64,000 bases of DNA from Gliomastix tumulicola. Lineage: Eukaryota; Ascomycota; Sordariomycetes; Hypocreales; Bionectriaceae. Positions 45,900-58,046 of the stretch are shown piece after piece. The position numbers and the translations under genes were made by a program. Position 1 is the stretch's first letter. The number at the start of each line of letters is the position of its first letter. The notes below the pieces were generated by a model. That model had not been told where the DNA came from. It was given only the letters and a program-made list of their open reading frames with translations, and did no database searches. The DNA lies in NCBI GenBank assembly GCA_001599755.1, contig BCHX01000004.1:248001-312000 (forward strand). The letters run 5' to 3'.

Positions 45900-47446
45900 A
45901 CGGGGGGGACTGCTGGACCAACACGTCGTCATGTTGCAAGACAACGTGATTCGACAAGAAATTACTTAATAACGTGGCTCAGTAGTATGCAGCCCTACCA
46001 ACAAGAAATTTTAACATCCCGATGTCGATATCAATTCCGCAGTGGCTGGATCACATCGGAGCAGCATCTCCCAAAATACAGGGGATGTGCTCCTGCGTGC
46101 ACTAGCTCTTACATTTGCTCCGTGATTGACTGAAGACATACTGGGAGAGGGCAGTGCTTTGCTCTGCGCCGCAGCGGGAGCTACTAACCGAGCGGGCGAT
46201 TTGAGACAGGAAAAGTCCCAGGAAAAGGGCCAAATTACCCGCGATAGGGCTACAGTGGTGGACCGATTCCCCTGAAGAAGGGCGACGAGAGCCGCTAAGC
46301 GCCGGACGCGTTGGTCTCTGTCTTTCGTTTTCGGTGGCTTTGCTCGTGCGGATGGATTTCGTGCATGTTAAGGCTGAGCTGAGTCCATGCATCCATCCTC
46401 CGTGCGTCCGTCCATCTTGGCCTGAGTGACGACGCAGCAGCTGGGACAAGAATAGACAGACCTGAGAGCTGATACGAGAAAGAATCCCTGCCATGGCAAC
46501 ATGACGGGTAACAGTTAGGTCGGCGAATGTCAAGGTGAGTTAATTAACCGCAGGGCGCGATGGAAGACTCGACCCAGAGCCCGACCCATCGTCTTCCCTG
46601 TGCGAACCACGACTTCATAGGGGAGCTTACCCCTCCCGCAGGGTCCCGGTAAGGCAACCAAACCACCTGAGCAGCCCATCCTTGCCAGTCTGACCCCGCC
46701 GGTCACAATGCTTGCCTGCCTGCCTCTTTCATCTCAGGGATGGGATACATGTCTATCCATTAGTAATGAGCCTTCGGGTGAGAGCAGAGGCCCGGACTTT
46801 GCAGCTCTCCGCGGAAGCTGGCCTGTGCTAGCGATGCTCCCGTGCAGTCAGGTCCGTCTGAAGCCCAGTGCACAGCACTAAGAACAGTCAAAGCTCCGCC
46901 GAAACCCCGAAGGTCGTGTGGGTTGATTCTTGAGCACCGGGATACCGTCCCACAAACAGAGGCCAACCCCTGACCACGCCATGTGTTAGGGGATGGGGAC
47001 TGGGTGCTACGATGCTAACTATAGCAACTCCGCGAGCAGAATCCCCCGCCCCGAGCAGCAGCTCTGCTGGTGTGCCAGGAAAGCTCAGGTTGCGGCAGCC
47101 CTACGCCGCGGGCCTGCAGGGTGGTGTGAGGCTCCGTCGGTTTTGCAAGCATGGCTGGGGCCTGTAGGGCCTGGCTGGGCAACAGGCAAGGGGAGGCCGA
47201 TAGCACCGTCGGTTTCGCGAGCAGGACCGACCAGGGGGCGCGAGCAGCGAGGTTTGCAGAAACATTTTTCTACCTTCGCTGTCCCCCAGACCTTAGCTTC
47301 GAGACGGTCCGTCCCGTTGTTGGCTTACATACTACTCCTTCAATCTTCATTGTCAGTCAGTCAGTCAGTCAGTCAGTCATTCTAGGGGGTCAAACGTCCA
47401 CCGAAGGAAGACACACTTCGCTGAGCAAACAACACACCTGCCCGTC
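45900..47446. other. Intergenic
   Basis: 1.5 kb with no recognisable gene. Scattered G/C-rich short frames run on both strands. The right end is the leader of the membrane-protein gene and holds a GTCA microsatellite. Confidence 0.45.
47352..47379 (+). repeat. (GTCA)7 microsatellite
   Basis: Seven uninterrupted GTCA units lie 68 nt upstream of the ATG at 47447, probably within the 5' leader of the membrane-protein gene. Such tracts often vary in copy number between isolates. Confidence 0.9.
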
Positions 47447-49720
47447 ATGTCCGACGTCTGGCCCGGGCTGAGTCTCGACTCGAAATACATCCACCGGGGC
47501 GGCTGGACGAACTGGAACGAGAACCTCTTCGATGGCGGACGCATTACCACGTCAAAACAGGCCGCGGACCTGCTCATGGTCTTCATCGGTATCTTCCTCG
47601 TGCTGATGGAGGCCGGCCTCTGCTCGCTCATCACCTTTGGCATCTTCCTCTGGCACCGCCGCGACAGGGTCAGCCGCCGGAGCCGCGACGCGCTGTGGCA
47701 CCAGGGCCAGACGGTGCTGCGCAACTCGGGTGACTTCATGTCCATCGCGGGCAAGTACATCGCGCTGTGGCAGGCGTACGGGTGGAAGAAGCCGCAGGTC
47801 GCGCTGCGCGTGGCGCCCGTCGTGGTGCTGGGCGTGCTGACCTCGGGCGTCTTCCTGCTCGCGCTGCCGTTCCTGACGACGTTTGTGATGCTCAACGAGG
47901 ACGGCAACGAGGTGCTCATCAACAGCAAGCAGTGCGGGCTGTGGGAGGTCGAGACCGACGCGGTCATCAGCCGGCGCACGACCGAGTCCTCGATCCGATG
48001 GAACACGGCGATGCAGTACGTCGACAGCTGCTACGAGGCGTCGGGGGACTCTGGTCTGTGCGACAACTTCCTGTACAAGAGGAAGCTGGAGTGGGACAAG
48101 TCGAGCGTGTCGTGTCCCTTTGACGACTCGGCCTGTCTCGGGGACGACCTGCCCGCTCGCAAGATCACGACCAAGGTCCTGGATACGCACTGGGACCTGG
48201 GGCTGAACGCGCCGCCCAAGGACAGGGTGCAGTTCCGACGGTCGGCGACGTGCTCGCCCATCGACCTCTCTGGCGATCTGGCCGAGATTCTCGAGGAGGA
48301 CGGGACGGAGACGATGTATCTGTACCTCGGCGCGGAGGGCAACGACGACGACGTCCAGACATTCTGGAGCAACCTCGAGAAACAGACTGCCATGCCGTAA
48401 GTGCCCACCACTCACATCATGCTTAGAGTCACAACGATAACGATCGCTAACTCTCCATTTAGGGCATACATGCTTCAGTCAGTATCCATCCTCCCATTTT
48501 TTTCCATCCCTGTCTCCTCGTCCCTCGACTAACCCGCTCGTCACAGTGGCTACGAAGCCTTCGCCGGCATCTGGACCCCGATCAAGGAACTGCAACGCAC
48601 AAAGGACGCCCTCATCTCCCTCGTCCTCCTCAACAACCCGGGCTTCGGCTTCGACGAGCCCTCCGACGACCCCTTCTTCTTCGCCAACAAGACGCGCACG
48701 ACCGACTCCTTCTACTACCCGCCCGTGCCGCTGACGGCCATCGGCTGCGTCGAGCAGTTCGAGTTCCGGAACCCGGCGCGGGGCGACGACGACGGCGGCG
48801 GCGACTGGACTGACCCGATGAGCATCACGGGCTACATATACTCGTTCGGGGAGCGCAAGGGCCTCACGGAGGACCAGACAAAGACCATCAGCGAGACGCT
48901 CGGCCTCAACTCCAAGCAGGAGGCGACGCTCCAACTCCTCCTCTGGAGCCTGACAGCCTCGGGCAGCATAGGCGACATGATCGCGACCATCGGCTCCAGC
49001 GCCCTCCGCGCAAGGAAGGATCCCGGCACCTACGGCCGCACGCAGAACCCGCTGCCGAGCAACCACTGGGAGAGCGAGGTGGGCTACTGGGTCAACATCG
49101 GGCTCGCGACGCTGCAGCTGCAGTTCGTGCAGTTCGCGGCGGGGCCCCTGAAGCAGGACAACGTGATCAACCGGCCCGCCATGGCGGACATGCTCTGCGA
49201 CGCGCAGATGATCAAGCACCCGGAGTTTGAGAACTTCCGCCGCTCGGGCTTCATCAGCCTCGCGGTCCTGGGCGGCTTCTTCATCTTCTTCCCCTGGATC
49301 TTCCTCAAGGTGACGGTCCTGCTCGGGCGCAGGCAGGGCTGGGAGTCGGTACTGGAGTGGATTTCGTACGGGGAGATGCAGCTGCTGCGGATGGCGAATG
49401 AGGGCGCCGGCGTCGAGGGCTGGGAGGCCTGCGACGAGGAGGTGCCGTTCAACAAGGCGACGGAGATTGCGCGCGTCGTCGATCTGGGCCCTCTTGTCGT
49501 GGGAGACGCGCCTATAGTGATCACGGAGGAGAGGCCTGCGGCGCACCCGCGGATGAGGTATCTCCCTGCCGAGAAGACGGTCAGCATCCGCGCCTCGGTG
49601 ATGGAGATACCGCTGGTGGACGACGCTCAGCAGATGGGCGTCTCAGACGGTCCCTCGCCGTACACGCCGCTGGAGAGGGACAGCCTGCTGAGCGATATTT
49701 CTTCCATGACGAGAATGTAA
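47447..49720 (+). CDS. Uncharacterised fungal multi-TM membrane protein with microexon
   Basis: Three exons (47447-48396, 48463-48477, 48547-49720) join in phase 2 to give 712 aa. The middle exon is only 15 nt (codes AYMLH with neighbours) and is in phase, so skipping it also keeps the frame. Each flanking intron has its own branch site (GCTAAC at 48446, ACTAAC at 48528). Three strong hydrophobic stretches are seen: LLMVFIGIFLVLMEAGLCSLITFGIFLW, a double-length VALRVAPVVVLGVLTSGVFLLALPFLTTFVML, and FISLAVLGGFFIFFPWIFLKVTVLL near residue 585. A large Cys-containing region (residues 165-550) lies between, probably outside the cell or in the lumen. This layout recurs in uncharacterised fungal proteins. 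No catalytic motif is seen. It is convergent with the LVIVD-repeat gene (238 nt between stops). Confidence 0.75.
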
Positions 49721-49958
49721 CATGACGGAACACGGGACATGGGACACAAAAGGGCATCATCAATGGGAAACACGGGGATCAACAGGGCTAGGTAGGGAGC
49801 TTGCATTTTTTGATATCACACGGCGACTCCTCTTTTTTTCGGAGGACAACGGGACACATACAATATTACATAATAATATTCATTCATCTATACATGACCA
49901 TCATCACATCAGATCACACACCATACCAACAGACCGCTCACTCGCTCACTCACTTCCT

Positions 49959-51783
49959 TTAAGCGGTGGGCTGAGCAGTCGGCAGGCAAGAGCAAGCCGA
50001 GCTGACACGCGAGATGACATTGGTCCCGCACGCGCTGCTAGCATAGCTCGGCACGACACCGACGTCCGCGGTCCAGCCATCCGTGAAGTCGGCGCAGAAC
50101 TCCTGGCTCTCGGCGAGACGGCCGGGGACGGACGAGGCACGCATGGCACGCAGGCAGTTGTCGGCGTTGCACGACTTCTTCTTGGGGCAGGTCTCGCGCT
50201 TGGTCAGCTTGACGAGGTAGCCGCCGCGCTCGATGGTGTTGATGAAGACGAAGCCCGAGGGGAAGAGGTAGCTGCTCCAGCTGCCGTACATGTCGGCGAT
50301 GCCGCCACCCGGAGCGCCGTCGTCCTCGGGGTAGATGTCGAAGTAGGCGATCTCGCAGACCGAGTTGCCCGTAGGGTCGGAGGGGATGGACGAGATGTCG
50401 TAGATGCGGAGGCCGGACATGTAGTTGGACTGCCAGACGAGGTTGTCCTTGACGTACTGGTTGTGGTCGACAGCGGGGGTGGTGCCTGAGAATATGTTAG
50501 CTGAAATCTATTACATCAGACTGTTTCCCTGTCACTCACTCTTGTAGAGACCGGTCTGCTTGGGGTGCTCGAGGTCCTTGATGTCCCAGATGTAGGTCAC
50601 GGCGTACTTGTCCGCAGCCGGGCCAGCAGACTCAAGCTCGTCGATCTCGTCGTCCATGACCAGATACTCCTGGTTGTTGGGGTCGAGCACCCAGCCCTGG
50701 TGCGTGTAGGTGGCGCCCTCGTAGCTGGTGATGGAGATGATGGTCGAGTTGGCCTTGTCGGTCACGTCGTAGATGGTGAGGGAGTCCTCGTTGTAGCCGT
50801 AGCAGATGTCGCGGCCGACGTACTTGGTGTGCGGGCCGCGGTAGACGAGGCACTGCGCGTCGTGCACGTAGCCGTCGTCCGGGTTGCAGCCCAGCTTCTT
50901 CGGCTTGGAGGGGTCCTTGAGGTCGAAGAAGATGAGGCCGCCCTTGCAGCTGCCCGCCATGCGGGGACGGCTGCCCACGGCGACGCCGTACTCGCGCTCC
51001 TCGGACACGACGACGTTGTGGCTGGCCGCGTCGGGCAGGTCCATGAAGTGGCCCGTCACATCCGTGACGATGTCGAAGGTGACGACCGCCGAGCCCTTGG
51101 GGATGCTCAGCAGCTTCGTCATGTCGAAGATCTGCACGCCGTGGCCGCTCAGCTCGGAGCCGATGAGCATGTAGTTCTTGTACCCGCGCAGCTCCTTCCA
51201 GAGCGCGTTGGGGTTGGTCTTGGCCGGGCAGGGCAGGAAGCCGAGCTGGGCGAAGCGGCCCTCGGGCAGGATCTCGAGGAAGGCCGTGCCGTCGTACATG
51301 CCCGAGGCGACGAACTCGCGGCCGCTCGCCGGGTCGACCCAGCCCCAGGAGCCGGAGCCCGTCAGGAAGGGGTAGATGCCCGTGTCCGGGTAGCCGTTGG
51401 ACGAGCCGAGGGTGGCGTGGTTGATGAAGTCGTACAGGTCGACGTTCTTGCACTTGAAGGTGTGGTTGGGGTCGCCCTTGACGGCCTCGGCCTTGCCGTT
51501 GACGCACTTGGTGTAGTTGAGACGCGGCCACTGCGACGAGTCGAGGATGCCCGCGTCGTACTCGGCCAGCCACTTGGCCTTCTTGTTCTCCATGTTCTGC
51601 GTGTGGATCAGACGGTTGTCATAGAGCTCTGGATGTGCTCTTGTTAGTGTGCGGCTTCGTCAATTGGGCTTGTGGTGGTGTGTCAGTCTTACGAGCAGCC
51701 CGGAACTCGTCCTTGGGCATCTCCTTGGCCATGGCCAGGCCGGCCGCCGAGAGGGCAGCGCCAGAGAGGGTAGAGAAACGCAT
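49959..51783 (-). CDS. Secreted LVIVD-repeat / choice-of-anchor B-like protein
   Basis: Three exons (51783-51693, 51628-50540, 50485-49959) join in phase 1 to give 568 aa. The first exon codes a signal peptide (MRFSTLSGAALSAAGLAMA), followed by KEMPKDEFRAAQLYDNR. The body is a beta-propeller of LVIVD type with regular blades: GVQIFDMTKLL, GLIFFDLKDPSKPKKLG, SLTIYDVTDKANSTIIS, YIWDIKDLEHPKQTGLY and SGLRIYDISSIPSDPTG. Between them are conserved YVHDAQCLVYRGPHTKYVGRDICYGYNED and THQGWVLD stretches. Two paired Cys (CNPDDG/CKGG) suggest disulfides. Secretion to the cell surface or medium is expected. The biochemical role is unknown; such proteins may be binding proteins. Long open frames on the plus strand through it (50565-51647) are shadows of GC-rich codons. 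Confidence 0.8.
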
Positions 51784-53355
51784 GATGGGCGGTTGACCGT
51801 GGTGAACTTGGACTGCAATTGACCAGACGAGGATGAAGAGGAGCAGTTGCTGAGCCAGCTTCCCTCCGACGGCCGCCGAGGAGGATGCCCCGTCCCTTAA
51901 TATATGCAGTCGCAGGATCGCGCACTACGCCAGCCAGGTAACACCGTCATCCATCCCTCGAGCTTCCAAGCAAGAGCTTCCTTGCAGCACCTCGAAAGGA
52001 GCCTAGAAACGCCACAAAAGCCCAATGAGCATGGGTCGTCGGCCGGCGCGATCGCTCGTATCAGGGCGGGGGAAAGGCACAAAAGCTGTGCAACAACAGC
52101 AAGACGCGATAAGCAAAAGGGCCCTGGGCCGCAAAAGTCCCGCCCAATTGGAAGACGGCGGCATTATCGAGAAGGGTGTTGTGTTGCCCAGCAAAAGTCA
52201 TCAATGGTCAGGATGTTCTAGAAGAGCAGTCGTCGCGTGCTGCCCGCTACGGAAGAAATGCCCTGCAGGGGAGCCGAGAAGCTCGTGAAGAAAGGGCCAT
52301 CAAGTCGAGAACAAAGATCCTCCATTTTGCTGCCTGAATAGGAAGGTCGGTAGGGACCGAGCATGGGGCCCAAGCGATAGATCACGACTTGGCAAATGAG
52401 AGCTGGAAAAAACGTGAGGAGGAAGAGGGAACGCGCGTGGGCTCTTAGTGTTGGCGATGCCGTGATGGGAAGGAGAGAGGTGACGGTTCCGGTGAGGCGG
52501 GAAGCCAACACGAGGAGAGCAGTGATAGACAGGCAAAAGCTGCGATGCACTCGCGATGGGCCGAGCAGCCAGGCTCTCGTCTGAACTTGGCACTTCTCGA
52601 TAGCTGCTCTCCAGGCCCTCCCATACTCGTAGCGTCCCTGGGCACCCCTACACGGGCCACCACTGCCTGCTGACCGTTGCTGAGGCGCCAGCGCAACTCG
52701 TCCTGTCCGATTGGCCGGCACCCTGTTGGCTCGGGGGACACTGCATAAGTGGCGCGCGCTATTGGGCTGGTCCTCGTGAGATGAAGCGGAGGAAAAAGGC
52801 CCCTGACCGCTGCGTATCTCGAGCCAAGGCGAGATAAGGTGCAGCTGTTTGTCAAGAGCAGCACAAACGGGATGGTTTCCCTCGCAGAATTGGCCTCGGG
52901 ACAAGTGCTACGAGATCCGGATTAACGAGATGGTGAGGAGAAGATGCACATGGGCTCTTGTTTCCGTCGCATACGGACCCTCGCCCCCTCTTCTGATCTG
53001 TTGGACGCTGCCACTACCCTGCATTGTGTGCAGCCCTTGGCATCCTTCATCCATTCTCTCGCGACGGTTCAGCTGAGAAGATGACCCTTGACTGAAAGCT
53101 TCCTGCGATTCAACGTCCAAATCCAACAGTGCATCCCGTGAGATGGGCTGGATGAAGCCCCGAGCAATGCCATATTTCAGGACTCATGAGAGCTGCTGAA
53201 GGCACTAATTCCCGACGTCAGATTATGCTTGCCATTAGAGTTCCGTAATGCTCTAAGCTTATTCCCGCGTTATTGTTATTCTTAATTACTGGACCATCGC
53301 GTGCTTCCAGCAGCCACCGCCACTAACAGCTTCATACTGGCTTCACATTCCATCA
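51784..53355. other. Intergenic
   Basis: 1.6 kb. A 228-codon minus-strand frame (52218-52904) shows no family, biased composition and no supporting splice or start context, so it is not called. The left part is the promoter of the LVIVD-repeat gene. Confidence 0.4.
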
Positions 53356-55528
53356 TCACAGCCCTTCGATAATCACCACATCAAACAGGTCTATCCCAGG
53401 CAGCTTGATCTTCCCGGCCTCTACCTCGAGCTCCAATTCGCTTAGCACCGTCCGCGCTGTCACACCCTCAGCGTCTCCAGTAAGACGGATTGACCCAGCA
53501 GGCAGCGGCAGATGCTCGCCGTAATTGCGCGTCCCGATCCCTGAGTGATTGACGAGATGCACGACCGTCTGTCCCTTGGCATTGACGCCCACCGTCACCT
53601 CAATCTGCGGCACGAGATCGAACTCGTACGCCTCGCTGCTCCCGCCAGCCGCGTCCAGCACCGTCTCGATGAAGTCGCGGAACGGCGGGAGGCCGGTGCT
53701 GTGGTAGCCCGTGCCCGCGAGGAACGGGATGAGTGCGCCAGTGCCGGAGCCGTATGAAGCAAGGGCCACGCCCGGCTCGTCAACCTGCACTTGGCCGTAG
53801 ATGTACTCGGGCGGCGCGAAGGGCGCAGACGCGAGCTTGGCCCAGCGCGTGGTCGTGCCGTTCTTCCACTCGTACAGGCCGTATGAGCCCAGAAGAGGGA
53901 GGAGCGGGCCCTCGTAGATGTTCTCCTCGGTTCTGTTCTGCACGGGCGCGAAGTACTCGCTCCAGGTGTCCTCGATCTCCGGCTTGTAGTCCACCAGACC
54001 TGTGGCCGGGAGCGCCTTTAGCTGCAGTCCCGCGTCCGTGCCATTCGCCATCCCGACCAGCCCAGAACTGATGAGCGTACCGCCGTTTGACGTCCACTCA
54101 TCCAGCGCCTTGGCATCATCGGACAGCAGCTCCCCCAGATGCGGCAGGACGATGACCTTGTACCGCTCCAACCCCTCATTCTCCGACATCTCCAGCAGGT
54201 TCTCCTGGGCGATGACATCAAACGGCACATGCAGCTCCTGCAGCGCCTTGTAGAAGCCCTTGTACTCGGTATCCGCCAGCTCGTAGTTGGTCTCATTCAT
54301 CTGTCTCGACTGCGGGAGCACGAGCCCCGTCCTGGACACGGGCTTTAGGCCCGCGTACACGTCCTTGTTGTCCCGGTAGAAGCGCATGATCTCGCCCGCC
54401 TTGTCGATGCCCGGCCAGTCGTGCTGACCCGGAACACCGATGATATACGTCGACGGCCGGGCACCGCGCGCGATGGCCTGCAGATGGAACTGCACAAAGT
54501 GCTGGGGCCCAACAGTGCTAATCCGGTACGCATGGTCAAGAAAAGCCGCCGCGTTGACGAGTACGGGGACCTCAGGCCTCCCGGACGCGTGCTTGCTGAC
54601 CGTCTCGTCCGTGGCAAACGGCCAGAAGTCGCGGTCGATGGCGAAGTTGGACTCGTGGAAGCGCAGATCTGCTGCCGCGCCGAGGATGAGGCCTGCTTCG
54701 GGGAGGCGCTCGGCGATGAAGGCGCGCATTTTGTCTGTCCACTCGTCGATGATGCCGTTGCTGAAGGCGCGCCAGTCGGTGTATGTTTCGTTCCAGGGCC
54801 CGTCGGGGAGGTCGACGCCTTCGCCTGCGTGTTCTGCCCAGCGTCTCTGGCAGTTGTCACACTTGAGGGGAGTCAGTGTTACAGCTTCTTATGTGTCTCG
54901 ATGAACGGGATAGACTTACGTGGCATACGCCGTGGTAGTTCCGGAAGTAGTCGTTCTCGTTGAAGCCCACCCAGTTGACGAAGAAGCCGTCGAGCTTGTA
55001 CCGGCTGATCACCTCGTCCATGATGTCGAATACCTTCTCCTGGTACCATTCGCCCGAGGGACACACAGACACAACGTCTCGAGTGTGCACCTGCCATGTG
55101 CCGTTGGGCGAGATGTACAGCCACTCGGGGTGCTCCTCGGCCACGGACCACTGCACCTTGGAGAAGTCCATCCTGCCCAAGAGACGGAGACCCCTCGACG
55201 AGGCGGCGTCGAGCGTGTCTTGGATCAGATCACCACTGGGACGGGCATCGGCTAGGTAAGGATTCACGATGTGATAGTCGAGCTCTGTCGGGTAGTTGGC
55301 CAGGATACCGCCCACGCTGGTCAGCCAGGCGGAGGCACCGTGAGAGACAATGTAATCAGCCGTGGCCTCGACGTCCATGCCGGCGTCGATCTCACGGAGG
55401 TTGGTCTGGAGCATGCCGAAGGGCTCCTGCCACCACTTGCCGGTAGTGTTGTCCGTCTGAGCGAGACATGCTGAGCAGAAGAGGGACAGGCCGAGGAGGG
55501 CCACTGATGACTTGAATGAGGGCATCAT
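53356..55528 (-). CDS. Secreted putative glycoside hydrolase, GHL6-like TIM barrel
   Basis: Two exons (55528-54920 and 54861-53356) join in phase 0 to give 704 aa. ATG 55528 (MMPSFKSSVALLGLSLFCSACLAQ) is a clear signal peptide, and 12 codons of an upstream frame are unlike it. The barrel has FGMLQTNLREIDAGMDVEATADYI, HGASAWLTSVGGILANYP, GLRLLGRMDFSKVQW, CPSGEWYQEKVFDIMDEVISRYKLDGFFVNW and, across the splice, YHGVCHCDNCQ. The second half has a Rossmann-like beta-galactosidase trimerisation-type region (YKVIVLPHLGELLSDDAKALDEW, GTLISSGLVGM) and a C-terminal beta domain. This matches the hypothetical glycosyl hydrolase 6 group, better known from bacteria. The substrate is unknown. It is probably secreted and acts on plant or microbial glycans. 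Confidence 0.75.
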
Positions 55529-58046
55529 TGTGCGATCTGGAGCGGAGGAGTCCGATACTACCACGAACCTCCTTCTACAACGAAGGGATGGGCGAGCCTG
55601 TGGCTATATGAGCTGACAAGATGATCACCCTCTCTCTTTACTCGGCTTCCATATCCGCTAGCTCCTCCACACCCAAGAGCTCGCTTGCGAAGTCTGATGA
55701 CTCTCATATCCTCGTTCTCTTGGCCATGCATCGCGACTTCGGCCATGTCGTCTCCCCGCACTTTGATGCAACTCTCCATGCGGGGAACGAGCACTTTGTT
55801 CCTCAAAGAGGTCGAGGACCCCCATCTATATACAAGGCGGAACACTTTCGCCATCCTCCTTGCGTAGACTGTCCAATCAACGACGACGGCAGTTCGTCTG
55901 TAGTCTCCTTCCCGCATGGGTAGAGAATTTTAGGCTATATCAACCTCATCCCGGGATCGGCGGAGGCTCCACTGGCTCTCCTCCGGGCTCCGACCTCACT
56001 GACTTGTCTTTGATTATGTTCTTTCCCCGCATGACGTGACGGTGCTCGGCAGTGGCTGGATCGGCGGTGGGATGAAGGTCGGGTTAATTCTGAGCGATCA
56101 GCTTGGGGAGCTTGAGAGCTTGGGACTGTTGACATGCGGGGGGTGGCTTGACGGGCCGATGATGCCTTTATTCAGTGGGTAGGATGGGAAAGCCGAGCAA
56201 TAGGATTGCTCAACGAGCTTGGCGAGTCGAGAAATGGAATAATGCTGAGGTTGAAGACCTGTCTAACGTCATTCTAGAGGGCGATGCCCCAGGACAAGCT
56301 TTAACGAGGCAGCTTGGCTACCGACGATTCGGATCACGTTCCATCTAAAGTCGCTGTTGGATACACAGCGCTCTTTTCGTCATGGTCCTGTCGTAAACTT
56401 GTCTCTGAGGGTTTTTGATCCTGTGTTTGTAGGTGTTCCGTTACCGCCGTGCACTTCCTTTAGCGAGCTGTGAGTGAAGGGCTTAGGAACAGGCAGTGAT
56501 GCTGAGGGAGGGAAAGAGATATCAAACTCGCCGAGCATAAAGTTGGTAGATCTCGTAGTCTCTTCACCATGGATTCAGCCCAATCTTGGTCCTGTAGAGC
56601 GACAATGTTGGGGGAGACGCTGGTGCAGCGTCCAGATGGTTGAAAGTTGAAGGCAACCTTGGTCACACGACGTTCGAGTAAATGAATGGCAGGAGCACCG
56701 ACGTTGGACGCAGAGATCCCAGCAATGAATATTGTAATAGCCTCTGTGCAGAAGAAAGAATCGGCAAACTTTTGGGTAGAGAATCAGCAATGAGGGTGGG
56801 AGTGTACCCAACTGCGACGCATATCAGGCGATATTGCGGCAAATCATCCACACTGCTCAAGGCGTTTTGTTCACAGCACTCGAACCAAACGATCTCCATG
56901 TTTTTCATCGCAACGTTCTGATACCGGAAACCTTTGTTCCTATGCAAGACTCTACGGAGTTTCGACCCGAATCGTCAGCAAGGTGCTTTGGCCCCTTCGC
57001 AAGACATCGCGATAGTGACGCCCAAGCCTCAATACGAGGCACTAGTGTTTGCACGCATCGCCAGTATTGACCTCAGATCGCCGGCAATTCCTCGTATAAC
57101 AAATTATCGCGCACTCAACCACCTCAAAAAGTCCCCCCTCATGACTCGTTTCTCTCCCCGTCGACGCATCGCTGTGCTCAGTTTCAAGTCTCGTTTCAGT
57201 TTCGACCCCCTTAACCGACCACCACCATAACGTCCCCCGATAAAAACGATCGACGCCAGCCAATCGCATCTTTCCTTGAGTCTCTGACAAAAATACGATG
57301 AAACCTCGACAAGAAATTCTCCGGCGCTGGTCTGCCGGGCGGGGGGAGACAGAACCAAAAAAAAAAGCAAAGAATCAACACCCGGCAGATCACAGCGATC
57401 GTCGGCCGGGGAGAACAGAAAAACACAGCCCACTTGCCCTTGTCACAGCTTCCCCTTCCACCTGAGACCTCTTGGCTGGCGCGATGGTCATCCCGTCCAG
57501 ACGCCGGCGTCGTCCAATCGCATCTTTCGGGCGCAGTTGACAGCTGCGGCTTGGACATCGGGACGGCGTTGTTCCATCTTGGCTTTTTGGGTGAAAAAGG
57601 TAGAGAGACACATACACACGATTGAGCAAAACAGTTGTGTTCGGGGAAACGTCTCATTCTCGTCGCATCAGCCACTTGCGACCCCCTCTTCTTGCCTTCC
57701 CCGCGTTGAGGTGTTGAGTGTAGAGGCTCTGATACGCGGTGAAAGGTGAGGTCTGCGATTCATGCTGAGTTGGGATGCAACGTCGGAGTGTCTGCGATCG
57801 CGAGTTGCGATGTGCAGAGGGTAGAGACAAGTTTGTATATAAGCTTCATCCCATCGCCTTGAAGATTGGAATTCATCTCATCAACCATCACCATCAGCTT
57901 TTCCACTTCAACACTTCCCTTCTTCTGTTCTGTTCTGTAGCCCTGGTGGCCGCCTTCGTTCAAGCTCTTTCTTCCCTTTGACTTCTGCGAAGTTTTCCTA
58001 TTTGATCATTCTAGATACCCAAATACTTTTGAAAAGTACTGTCAAA
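55529..58046. other. Intergenic
   Basis: 2.5 kb with no gene I can support. It holds a CCAATCGCATCTTTC direct repeat (57260-57274 and 57514-57528), an A-run near 57357-57366 and the promoter of the Egh16-like gene on the right. Confidence 0.45.
57836..57843 (+). promoter_or_regulatory. TATA-like element of the Egh16-like gene
   Basis: TATATAAG is 211 nt upstream of the ATG at 58047. This would imply a leader of roughly 170-180 nt, whose sequence is CA/CT-rich as is usual in fungi. Confidence 0.4.

Noticed and set aside
50565..51647. 360-codon plus-strand frame and a 313-codon minus-strand frame in another phase
   Set aside because: Both overlap the LVIVD-repeat gene, which has a signal peptide, family repeats and phased introns. 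They are low-complexity shadows.
52218..52904. 228-codon minus-strand frame
   Set aside because: No recognised family, no typical start context, and the same DNA has open frames in other phases. It could be real, but I cannot support it.
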